From NCBI GenBank assembly GCA_003140705.1, contig PLKU01000528.1:147-5701 (forward strand): a DNA stretch of 5,555 bases, written 5' to 3'. Position 1 is the stretch's first letter. The number at the start of each line of letters is the position of its first letter. Below are positions 1 through 5,555 of this stretch, piece by piece. The DNA is from Acidobacteriaceae bacterium. GTDB lineage: Bacteria; Acidobacteriota; Terriglobia; Terriglobales; Acidobacteriaceae. Both the position numbers and the translations under genes were made by a program. A model generated the notes under the pieces. It saw only the letters and a list, made by a program, of their open reading frames with translations. It was not told where the DNA came from and searched no databases.

Positions 1-1587
1 GACAAGACCTACCCCTACATCAAACTGACGAGCGAAAAGTACCCGCGCGTCTATGTCACGCGGCGCCTGCGCAAGGACGGCGCCACCTATTTCGGCCCCT
101 ACTTCCCCGCCAACCTGGCGCATCGCCTGGTGCACTTCATCCATCGCCATTTCCTGGTGCCATCGTGCAAGGTGGACCTCACCCGTTTCCATCCCAAACC
201 GTGCCTGCAATTCCACATCCACCGCTGCCTGGGACCGTGCGTGGAGGGTCTGACCAGCGACGACGCGTATGCCGCCGCGGTCCGCAATGTGCGGCTGTTC
301 CTCGATGGCCGCCACTCCGACCTGGCGCGCGAGTTGCGTGGGCGCATGGCGGCCGCATCCGACGAGATGCGCTTTGAAGAAGCGGCATCCCTGCGCGACC
401 TGCTGACCACCGTCGAGGAAATCGAGGAGCGGCAGAAGATGGCCGCCGCCAAGGACGACGACACCGACATCTTTGGCGTCTATGCCGAACCGCCCATGGT
501 GGCGCTCAACCTGTTCCACCTGCGCCACGGGCAGATTGTCGACCGGCGCGAGTTCTTCTGGGACGATCTGCCTGAGTTTCTGGAAAGCAACGACGTTGAA
601 GGGGCCACAGTGCCCGTAGAGCCAAGCTTTCATGCGGGGCCTGTCTTCTCTGCCCTGCTCAAGCAGCTTTATATCGACCAGCACTATGTTCCACGCAGCA
701 TTTTGGTTCCAGTCGAATTCGACGACCGGGAGACTCTTGTCGCGCTTCTAAGTGAGCGCATGGGTCATCGCATCGAGATCGCTGTGCCTCAGCGCGGGGA
801 GAAACGTTCCCTCGTCGACCTGGCTGGACAGAATGCCAAGCAGTCGTACACACAAAGGTTCCGCGTTCTGGAACCATCGCGCAAAGCGATTCAGGAGGCA
901 CTGGCCGACGTGCTGATGCTGCCCGAGCTTCCTCGTCGGATTGAGTGCTTCGACATCTCGCATATCCAGGGCGCTGAGACCGTGGCATCGCTTGTTGTTT
1001 GGGAAGACGGGAAGATGAACAAGCAGCTCTATCGAAAGTTCAAAGTGATGACCGTGGTCGGTGTGGATGACTTTGCTTCTATGCGCGAAGTTGTTACGCG
1101 CCGCTACAAGAGGTTGAAGGACGAGGACAAGCCGATGCCATCGCTGATCCTGATCGACGGTGGGCTCGGACAGTTGCACGCCGCGGCCGAAGCGCTCGAA
1201 TCGCTTGGATTCACGTCGCAGCCGCTGGCTTCGATTGCAAAGCGGGAAGAGGTCATCTACCTCTACGGCGACGAAGATGAGCCGATTGTCCTGGATCGGC
1301 GGTCACCTGTGCTGCATTTGGTTCAGCTGATTCGAGATGAGAGCCACCGCTTTGCGGTCGGCTACCATCGGCAGCGAAGAGCAATGCGCGACCGCGACTC
1401 GGAATTACTGAATATTGCCGGCGTGGGCGCTCAAACACGGCAGCGGCTGCTCTCGCACTTTGGGAGCCTGCGCGATGTGCAGCTGGCGACGGCTGAGTCT
1501 TTGGCCGCCGTAGTTCCCCGCAAAACTGCCGAGACGATCTTTCGGCATTTTCATGCGGCGGACGCATCCGGAGATGCTGGCCGTTGA
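1..1587 (+). CDS. uvrC: UvrABC system protein C (excinuclease subunit), 5'-truncated by the window edge
   Basis: UvrC joins the UvrB-DNA complex at a lesion and cuts the damaged strand on both sides (nucleotide excision repair, cytoplasm). The frame is open from base 1 to TGA at 1585-1587, giving 528 visible residues; by comparison with E. coli UvrC about 95 N-terminal residues, most of the GIY-YIG nuclease, are missing. Visible in order: the end of the GIY-YIG region (DKTYPYIKLT at residues 1-10, TYFGPY at 29-34); four cysteines C56, C68, C76 and C80, with the spacing of the E. coli Fe-S ligands; a UVR helix-hairpin that binds UvrB (about 107-142, with RFEEAASLRD); the RNase H-like 5' nuclease with its D-D-H set at D318 (FDISHIQG), D386 (LIDGGLGQ) and H449 (RDESHRF); and a helix-hairpin-helix DNA-binding tail from about 467 (LLNIAGVG). 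All visible catalytic residues are present. Third-position base use changes near codon 180 (see findings). No clear terminator follows. Confidence 0.98.
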   Translation, partial: DKTYPYIKLTSEKYPRVYVTRRLRKDGATYFGPYFPANLAHRLVHFIHRHFLVPSCKVDLTRFHPKPCLQFHIHRCLGPCVEGLTSDDAYAAAVRNVRLFLDGRHSDLARELRGRMAAASDEMRFEEAASLRDLLTTVEEIEERQKMAAAKDDDTDIFGVYAEPPMVALNLFHLRHGQIVDRREFFWDDLPEFLESNDVEGATVPVEPSFHAGPVFSALLKQLYIDQHYVPRSILVPVEFDDRETLVALLSERMGHRIEIAVPQRGEKRSLVDLAGQNAKQSYTQRFRVLEPSRKAIQEALADVLMLPELPRRIECFDISHIQGAETVASLVVWEDGKMNKQLYRKFKVMTVVGVDDFASMREVVTRRYKRLKDEDKPMPSLILIDGGLGQLHAAAEALESLGFTSQPLASIAKREEVIYLYGDEDEPIVLDRRSPVLHLVQLIRDESHRFAVGYHRQRRAMRDRDSELLNIAGVGAQTRQRLLSHFGSLRDVQLATAESLAAVVPRKTAETIFRHFHAADASGDAGR

Positions 1588-2182
1588 GTTTGAGCACGGC
1601 ACAGGATCACGTGTGGGAAATGACGGCTTTTGAACCCCAAAAAGAGAGATGTGGATTGCAAGGGGGTGCGAGGCTTGAGCTTTTGGGCGTGATCCGTAAT
1701 GCCATGAGGCCCCCGCGGGAACATCTGGGCATCGAAGAATCTCGATGGCACCTGCGTCTATAAGCAATTTATATTCAATCAGTTATGCTTAGGATTTGAA
1801 GACGTACCTGGGGACCGCGGCTGCTGCAAAAGCAGCAATGGGCGTGCTGTTATTGAGTCGGCAGGTTGACGAAATCCGGGCTGCAGCAGTTTGTCTGGAG
1901 TGTGTCGCGGATGCCCGAGAGTTGGCCGGCATGGTTACGAAGTTGGCTGTGAGCCTGCGGAGTGGAATTCTTTTCGGATTCTGCCGTTAATGAGGGAGAC
2001 CAAATTTGTCTCTGCAGAAGCAAGGGCTGAGCCAGGCAAGGCTGCCGAGCCGACATGAACGCTTACCAACCCTTCAAACGGTCATTCAACTTGATCGGAA
2101 GTCAGCCAATGAAGAGGTACCGGTATCAACGTGCAAAGACTGATGTAGATCACATGAAACGTTTTCCTGAAGATGCACACTC
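1588..2182. other. Intergenic stretch without a supported gene
   Basis: No convincing intact gene is seen on either strand. One forward frame is open from a TTG at 1796 to TAA at 1988-1990 (64 codons) and, after a second stop at 1991-1993, again from 1994 to TGA at 2141-2143 (49 codons). The first piece encodes a helical, alanine-rich stretch (for example ADARELAGMVTKL) faintly like the C-terminal helix of a chemotaxis receptor, too weak to name. No ribosome binding site precedes the TTG. The same frame later carries the broken small gene at 2183-2470, so the area may be decayed coding DNA. A short AT-rich patch at 1756-1795 contains a -10-like TATAAG (1759-1764) with no matching -35. A GAGAC/GTCTC inverted repeat spans 1996-2012. 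Confidence 0.5.
1822..1837 (+). repeat. Small perfect hairpin, 6-bp stem with AAAA loop
   Basis: TGCTGC (1822-1827), AAAA and GCAGCA (1832-1837) form a perfect stem-loop. No T-run follows on either strand, so it is not a standard intrinsic terminator. It lies inside the open stretch starting at 1796 and could be chance in GC-rich DNA. Confidence 0.3.
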
Positions 2183-2470
2183 ATGCATTCAACCCAGCCT
2201 ATCGAGAGTGAGATTTGCGGATGAGAAGCCTTCAAACCCTACTTTGAACTGTTCAAAAATGAACGCGCTCAATTGGAGAAGCTCAAGATACTTGATTCCG
2301 GGCTGCGCTCTGCAACTCCCGACGAGGCGCCGGGATTCGAACGGGAGATCGACGGGGTTCTGAAAGAGATCGCATGGCTGGTGAAGGAAATCCGAGATTG
2401 GCAATTGGTCTATTTGTCAGAACACAATCTTGGTTACCAACACCGCAGCTCCAGTCCTCAAGATGCATAA
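2183..2470 (+). pseudogene. Small helical protein of unknown function, interrupted by in-frame TGA at 2222-2224
   Basis: ATG at 2183 is the first ATG after an in-frame stop at 2168-2170, with a weak GAAGA (2169-2173) 9 bases upstream. It encodes MHSTQPIESEICG, then TGA at codon 14, then 81 open codons in the same frame to TAA at 2468-2470. The part after the stop reads like a real soluble protein: EAFKPYFELFKNERAQLEKL, a loop with two prolines, then a charged amphipathic helix (EREIDGVLKEIAWLVKEIRD) and WQLVYLSEHN. I infer two helices, possibly a coiled coil, with no signal peptide or membrane segment. I do not recognise the family. TGA could come from CGA (Arg) or TGG (Trp) by one change. 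Translation could restart at TTG 2273, giving a 65-residue piece, but no good ribosome binding site precedes it. Alternatives are a sequencing error, or readthrough as selenocysteine (weakly supported, see findings). Coding on this strand is moderately likely; function is unknown. Confidence 0.45.
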
Positions 2471-3165
2471 TGTGAGTGCGCGCTCACGGTCAGTCTGGCA
2501 GCCATGGAATTTCGAGGCTCCCGGCGGTCCCTTTGAGCACCGTAGCCGGCAATGAAGTTTCACCTCGGCAGCAACTCTTTTCAACTTGAGCAAAAAGGAA
2601 CACCGCGACGAATCGCGCGGGGGCTAAGCTTGCGCAACTTTGCATCACTCACTCGGCTCATACCGGAGTTCTTTTCTCAGACTGCAAACGGGGTTCAGTA
2701 ACCTGGTGCGAGGCGCAAGTTCCGCGACCAGCCTCCCGTACACACGGGCGTCATGCTCATGAACGGGTCATGCTTCAAAGAGCCTGACATCGACCCTCCG
2801 GCCTGCGGCCGTCACAAAGTCCCACTGATTCCGTTCGATGACCAGATCGACAGTGCCGCACCCTATCTTGGTTTCGTCCTCCGCCTCAAATGTCCTGTCA
2901 CTCGAAGCACTGTTCAAGGTATGTATTACCTCTGCGAGGAACGCGAGCGCTGACACGAGTCTTGTGGCTGAGCGTCCTTGCGGGAAATGGCCAATCTAAA
3001 TCGAGAGAATCTCACCCTCGCTCCACCACGCCGCTGTGGGTGGGTACCAACAGCACGCGGGGTGAGCGGTTCTGTACAGCGCATCCTTTGCGGCTGAGTG
3101 AATCTAAGCACTGGCCCACGAGCCGGGGATTGCTGTCCCTCCCAGACTCGGGCCGGGCGTAAAAC
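2471..3165. other. Intergenic stretch with weak coding hints only
   Basis: No intact gene is supported. On the minus strand a frame is open from 2995 down to TGA at 2768-2770. Its last 45 or so codons have a beta-strand-like pattern (TFEAEDETKIGCGTVDLVIE, then WDFVTAAGRRVDVRLFEA), but the only early start is GTG at 2954-2956 without a ribosome binding site. The plus strand over the same bases is also open from ATG 2753 to TGA 2951-2953 and reads less like a protein. Local structure includes a small hairpin, CGCGA-CGAA-TCGCG at 2604-2617. No clear promoter for the downstream lipoprotein gene could be placed; it should lie within the last few hundred bases. Confidence 0.5.
2472..2487. repeat. 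16-base near-perfect palindrome just after the small broken gene
   Basis: GTGAGTGCGCGCTCAC reads the same on both strands except for one central T/G pair. It starts 2 bases after the TAA that ends the frame at 2470. It could be an operator for a dimeric regulator or the stem of a transcript end, but there is no T-run. It resembles a CRP box (TGTGA...TCACG), but the half-sites are 8 rather than 6 bases apart. Confidence 0.35.
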
Positions 3166-3171
3166 AGAGGA
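3166..3171 (+). promoter_or_regulatory. Ribosome binding site of the BON lipoprotein gene
   Basis: AGAGGA lies 5 bases before ATG 3177, a good Shine-Dalgarno match. It decides the start, because the ATG is followed at once by a complete lipoprotein signal peptide. Confidence 0.8.
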
Positions 3172-3176
3172 CAAAG

Positions 3177-3722
3177 ATGAAGACCAGACAAATGTTTTTT
3201 GCGGTGCTGACCCTTGTTGCGATGGGGATGATTGCGGGCTGCAACGGGATCTCAACGAAATCGCCGGACGTTGCCGACACCATCCACAAATCGCTCAATC
3301 AGGCGGGCTTGAAAAATGTGGCCGTAAGTCAGGACCGCGACAAGGGCGTGGTCACGCTGGGAGGGCAGGTGTTGAGTGAATCTGAAAAGGCCCAGGCCGA
3401 ATCGCTGGCGGTTTCACTGGCTGGTGGCCAGGTGGTGGCAGACCAGATTGCGGTGATTCCTGCGGGCCAAAGCAGCGACGTAAAGGCCATGAATTCCGAC
3501 CTCGACCAGGGGATCGAGAAGAATCTTGACGCGGCGCTGATCCAGAACAAAATGCACGATACCGTGAGGTATTCCGTAAAGAATGGTGTGGTCACGCTGA
3601 ATGGAGAAGTGATTTCAGAGGATCTGCGCACGGGCGCCGCCGCATTAGCCATCGGGGTTCCGAACGTGCGGCAGGTGGTGAACGATTTGCAAATCAAGAA
3701 CCGGAAGGCCAGCTCGTCTTAG
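3177..3722 (+). CDS. BON-domain lipoprotein (two tandem BON domains, OsmY-like)
   Basis: Predicted envelope lipoprotein of 181 residues. Residues 1-21 form a signal peptide (MKTRQ, then a hydrophobic run) ending in the lipobox I19-A20-G21-C22, so C22 should be lipidated. Residue 23 is Asn, not Asp, so under the E. coli rule it would go to the outer membrane. Two BON domains follow, about 31-93 and 109-175. Each carries the family's central strand motif, GVVTLGGQV at 57-65 and GVVTLNGEV at 137-145, and each ends in a VxDQI or VNDLQI strand. BON domains are linked to phospholipid or envelope association in proteins such as OsmY; a role in envelope maintenance here is inference. The gene stands alone: about 700 bases without a firm gene lie upstream, and the next gene converges on it 147 bases away. 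The start is set by a strong AGAGGA site 5 bases upstream. Family assignment is secure; exact function is not. Confidence 0.93.
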   Translation: MKTRQMFFAVLTLVAMGMIAGCNGISTKSPDVADTIHKSLNQAGLKNVAVSQDRDKGVVTLGGQVLSESEKAQAESLAVSLAGGQVVADQIAVIPAGQSSDVKAMNSDLDQGIEKNLDAALIQNKMHDTVRYSVKNGVVTLNGEVISEDLRTGAAALAIGVPNVRQVVNDLQIKNRKASSS

Positions 3723-3730
3723 CAGGAACC

Positions 3731-3764
3731 TGTGGTTTGGCCACCTGCGGTCGGGCAGACCACA
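3731..3764 (+). terminator. Possible transcript-end hairpin between convergent genes
   Basis: TGTGGTTTG (3731-3739) pairs with CAGACCACA (3756-3764) over 9 positions with one G-U pair, around a 16-base loop. It begins 8 bases after the lipoprotein stop. There is no T-run, so it fits a Rho-independent terminator only poorly; it could be a transcript-stabilising stem. A second GC-rich stem, GGTGG-GCAC-CCGCC, sits at 3841-3854, just beyond the end of the opposing gene. Confidence 0.35.
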
Positions 3765-3869
3765 TGCGGAGAGGCAGACGCCTTAGGCTCTTGGAGCGAA
3801 CAGTTGATCTTCCAACTTTTAGCGGTGAAGCTGCACCAAGGGTGGGCACCCGCCAGAGAGATGCCTTGC

Positions 3870-4337
3870 TTAGTTCTTGACTGTCAAGGCGTCTGAGTCG
3901 ACGGCTTTCTTCCCAGTGATGCCTTCGAGGCCGGCCAGGAGACCGCGGTAATCGTTTTTGTCGGCCTGAAACGCGATGCCGCCCTTTTTGCCGGCGTCAT
4001 CCCAGGTAAGGCCAACGAAGTGCTTCTTCGATTTGCTCAAAGCCAACAGAGCTCCAAGGCCAAGCGAGAAAACCGCCAAGCCGATGGCTGCTCCCACACG
4101 TCGGTGAACATCCTGCCCATAGCTGATTTCAGTGACGGCAGCAGCAGGAATGACCGCAACCTCATTCTTTCCGCTCATGATGCGAATCTGGTTGCCATCG
4201 ATGAACAGCTTCATGTCGGTTCCAGCTTTGAGGCCTGCGATTGACCCACCGTCGTAGGCAATCTTGAAGCTGGTGTCGCCGGCAAACGCGGTGACAGGAA
4301 ACAAAATACATAGAAAAATGGCAACGAGTCTCTTCAT
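3870..4337 (-). CDS. Exported protein of unknown function with an internal membrane segment, possibly split PH/GRAM-like fold
   Basis: A 155-residue protein read leftwards from ATG (4335-4337) to TAA (3870-3872). Residues 1-19 are a typical Sec signal peptide ending AFA, with cleavage likely before G20. Residues 23-75 look like a run of beta strands (FKIAYDGG, KLFIDGNQIRIM, VAVIPAAAVTEISYGQ). Then come the basic turn DVHRR (76-80) and a glycine-rich hydrophobic segment (about 82-100) ended by SKSKKH. The rest gives another strand pair (HFVGLTWDD, GGIAFQAD) and a closing helix (YRGLLAGLEGITGKK). The order strands, IPxxxVxxI, strands and C-terminal helix resembles bacterial PH/GRAM-like domains, with a membrane hairpin inserted; this is inference. 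I recall similar uncharacterised proteins from acidobacteria but cannot check. Upstream, GGGGGA ends 2 bases before the ATG, an unusually close, weak ribosome binding site. Convergent with the BON gene, divergent from phosphofructokinase. Gene reality is well supported; function is unknown. Confidence 0.85.
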   Translation of the reverse strand: MKRLVAIFLCILFPVTAFAGDTSFKIAYDGGSIAGLKAGTDMKLFIDGNQIRIMSGKNEVAVIPAAAVTEISYGQDVHRRVGAAIGLAVFSLGLGALLALSKSKKHFVGLTWDDAGKKGGIAFQADKNDYRGLLAGLEGITGKKAVDSDALTVKN

Positions 4338-4355
4338 AATCCCCCGCAGGTCGGG

Positions 4356-4361
4356 ATTTTA
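4356..4361 (-). promoter_or_regulatory. Candidate -10 element for the exported-protein gene
   Basis: On the minus strand this reads TAAAAT, five of six matches to the sigma-70 -10 box, 18 bases before the ATG at 4337. No good -35 box lies 16-18 bases further upstream. The implied leader would be very short, in keeping with the weak ribosome binding site. Confidence 0.3.
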
Positions 4362-4419
4362 CGCCGACGGCGGACTACCCTTCTGTGACGCAGGGCATGC
4401 TTGCGGGTTCAACTCCGGC

Positions 4420-4425
4420 TATACT
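4420..4425 (+). promoter_or_regulatory. Candidate -10 element for the phosphofructokinase gene
   Basis: TATACT matches the sigma-70 -10 box in five of six bases and lies 74 bases before the ATG at 4500. The nearest -35-like sequence, TTGCGG at 4401-4406, is only 13 bases away, too close for a standard promoter. The 162-base divergent gap must hold the promoters of both flanking genes. Confidence 0.3.
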
Positions 4426-4488
4426 GACGGCAGCCCTGTTCGGGAATCAAAAAGCACACAACTTCTGCTTGCATTGCAACCTCTTCTT

Positions 4489-4493
4489 AGGAG
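4489..4493 (+). promoter_or_regulatory. Ribosome binding site of the phosphofructokinase gene
   Basis: AGGAG lies 6 bases before ATG 4500, an ideal Shine-Dalgarno site. It supports this start and shows that the N-terminal extension ahead of the catalytic core is meant to be translated. Confidence 0.8.
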
Positions 4494-4499
4494 CCGATC

Positions 4500-5555
4500 A
4501 TGATCGATTCCCCTGATCTGGTGGTCAATACTCTTGGTGCCTCTGCCTTCGATTCTCCGCTGGGCGAGTTGTTGAACCAGCACGAGCAATCCGAGCATTA
4601 TGTGGAGGAATCGGACCGAGTGCTGTTCGACGACACGCTTTCAGCGGCGGCTGGGCGGAACAGCCCGCCTGGCGAACTTCCGGGATTTGAACCAGCCGGG
4701 CCGCGGCGGAAGATTTTCTTCGATCCAGCGAAAACACGCGCAGGGATCGTGACTTGCGGCGGGCTGTGTCCGGGACAGAATGATGTGATCCGAGGAGTGA
4801 CGCTGGAGCTGCTGGGGCGATAGGGTGTGGAACGGGTGTACGGATTCTGCAACGGGTTCCAGGGGTTTGTGCCGGCGACGCGGCGTGGGGTGATCGAGAT
4901 GACACCGGAGGTTGTGAGCGACATCAATGAACATGGCGGAACGATCCTTGGGTCGTCACGTGGGGAACAGGACCCGGCCGTGGTGGTGGATTGCCTGGAG
5001 CGCATGGGAATCAACCTGATGTTCGTGATTGGCGGGGATGGGACTATCCGCGCGGCGATGAAGATTGTGCGCGAAGTGGCAAGGCGTGGCATCAGGATAG
5101 CGGTGATCGGAATTCCCAAGACGATCGACAACGACATCATGTTTATTGATCAGAGCTTCGGATTCCAGACAGCGTTCTCTGAGGCCACCAAGTCAATCCG
5201 GGCGGCGCATGTTGAGGCTACAGGCGCGCCGAACGGCGTGGGGCTGGTGAAACTAATGGGGCGGCATTCGGGGTTTATTGCTTGCTACGCCTCGCTGGCG
5301 ATGAGCGACGTGAACTTTGTGCTGATTCCGGAGGTTGGGTTTCAACTCGAAGGCGATTCCGGACTGTTGGTTGTGCTGGAGCGATGGCTGAAAAGGCGAG
5401 GGCATGCAGTTGTGGTCGTCGCTGAAGGCGCAGGACAGAACCTGATGGAAGGCGACGGCGAAGCGGATGGGGCGGGGAGAACCGATGCCTCAGGCAATCG
5501 CAGGCTGACCGACATTGGTCCGTGGTTGCGCGACCGGATTTGCAGTCACTTCAAG
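4500..5555 (+). pseudogene. pfkA: ATP-dependent 6-phosphofructokinase, plant type, interrupted by in-frame TAG and cut by the window edge
   Basis: The enzyme phosphorylates fructose 6-phosphate to the 1,6-bisphosphate in glycolysis (cytoplasm). An extension of about 80 residues precedes the nucleotide-binding loop GGLCPGQND (87-95). Codon 108 is TAG (4821-4823); reading on in the same frame gives 244 more clean codons to the right edge, carrying GGDGT (178-182), PKTIDND (206-212, with catalytic Asp D210), KLMGRHSGF (251-259) and AEGAGQN (308-314, E309 for substrate). Gly181 together with Lys207 is the ATP-using pattern of plant and trypanosome enzymes. The stop falls where a Tyr would be expected (R-stop-GVERVYGF), so one base change from TAC or TAT explains it. 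As written, translation yields a 107-residue fragment lacking the active site. Restart is possible at GTG 4827 or ATG 4899, but that product lacks the GGLCPG loop. About 90 C-terminal residues should lie beyond the window. Recent nonsense mutation or sequencing error are the main explanations. Confidence 0.9.
4821..4823 (+). other. Premature amber stop codon inside the phosphofructokinase frame
   Basis: TAG lies between CGA (Arg107) and GGT. The frame and the family's conserved residues are unchanged on both sides, so this is a substitution and not a frameshift. No second disabling change is seen in the 244 codons that follow. Confidence 0.9.

Noticed and set aside
99..470. Long open frames on the minus strand opposite uvrC (also 748-1179, 1253-1597)
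   Set aside because: They are antisense shadows of a certain uvrC frame in GC-rich DNA; the translations are rich in Arg, Ser and Pro and show no domain.
2331..2346. GTTCGAATC on the minus strand, like a tRNA T-loop
   Set aside because: The flanking bases do not pair as a T-stem and no acceptor, D or anticodon arm is nearby; it is the Gly-Phe-Glu-Arg codons of the forward frame.
2055..2363. 102-codon forward ORF overlapping the small broken gene in another frame
   Set aside because: Its translation has no consistent hydrophobic pattern or motif, it lacks a ribosome binding site, and the overlapping frame reads much more like a protein.
2471..2488. CRP-type binding site
   Set aside because: The half-sites TGTGA and TCACG are 8 bases apart instead of 6 and no regulated gene starts next to it.
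4020..4503. Forward ORFs at 4020-4244 and 4264-4503
   Set aside because: The first is antisense to the exported-protein gene and the second crosses its signal peptide and the divergent promoter gap; neither has a motif or ribosome binding site.
4821..4823. Frameshift as the cause of the broken phosphofructokinase
   Set aside because: The reading frame is the same before and after the stop, so a single substitution explains it without any insertion or deletion.
4525..5140. Minus-strand ORFs of up to 180 codons opposite the phosphofructokinase
   Set aside because: They are complements of conserved phosphofructokinase motifs; Ser/Pro/Arg-rich shadows with no domain.
1..5555. CRISPR array, insertion sequence or attachment site
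   Set aside because: No regularly spaced direct repeats, transposase or integrase motifs, or matching terminal inverted repeats were found by eye.

Overview
The window looks like chromosomal DNA of a moderately GC-rich, Gram-negative-type bacterium. My best guess is an acidobacterium of the Terriglobia kind. That guess rests on the style of three proteins: a double-BON lipoprotein, an exported protein carrying a YGQDVHRRVG motif, and a plant-type phosphofructokinase with a long N-terminus. No marker gene or database search backs it. No tRNA, rRNA, CRISPR array, insertion sequence or phage gene is visible.

Layout. Bases 1-1587 (+) hold the 3' five-sixths of uvrC, the incision nuclease of nucleotide excision repair; its start lies outside the window. 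Bases 1588-3176 are about 1.6 kb with no firm intact gene. Inside this stretch, 2183-2470 (+) looks like a small gene of about 95 codons broken by an in-frame TGA at codon 14, followed at once by a 16-base near-palindrome. Bases 3177-3722 (+) encode a lipoprotein with two BON domains. It converges on 3870-4337 (-), an exported protein of unknown function with one internal hydrophobic segment. That gene is divergent from 4500-5555 (+), a plant-type ATP-dependent 6-phosphofructokinase that runs off the right edge and is interrupted at codon 108 by a single in-frame TAG.

How the genes relate. They do not form one operon or pathway: DNA repair, envelope proteins and glycolysis sit side by side as separate units. 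BON and the exported protein converge across 147 bases. The exported protein and phosphofructokinase diverge across 162 bases, which must hold both promoters.

The points most worth a second look are the two genes interrupted by different stop codons with the frame kept on both sides, the shift in third-position base use inside uvrC near codon 180, and the exported protein, whose two halves resemble a PH/GRAM-like fold split by a membrane segment. No clearly new multi-gene system is visible.
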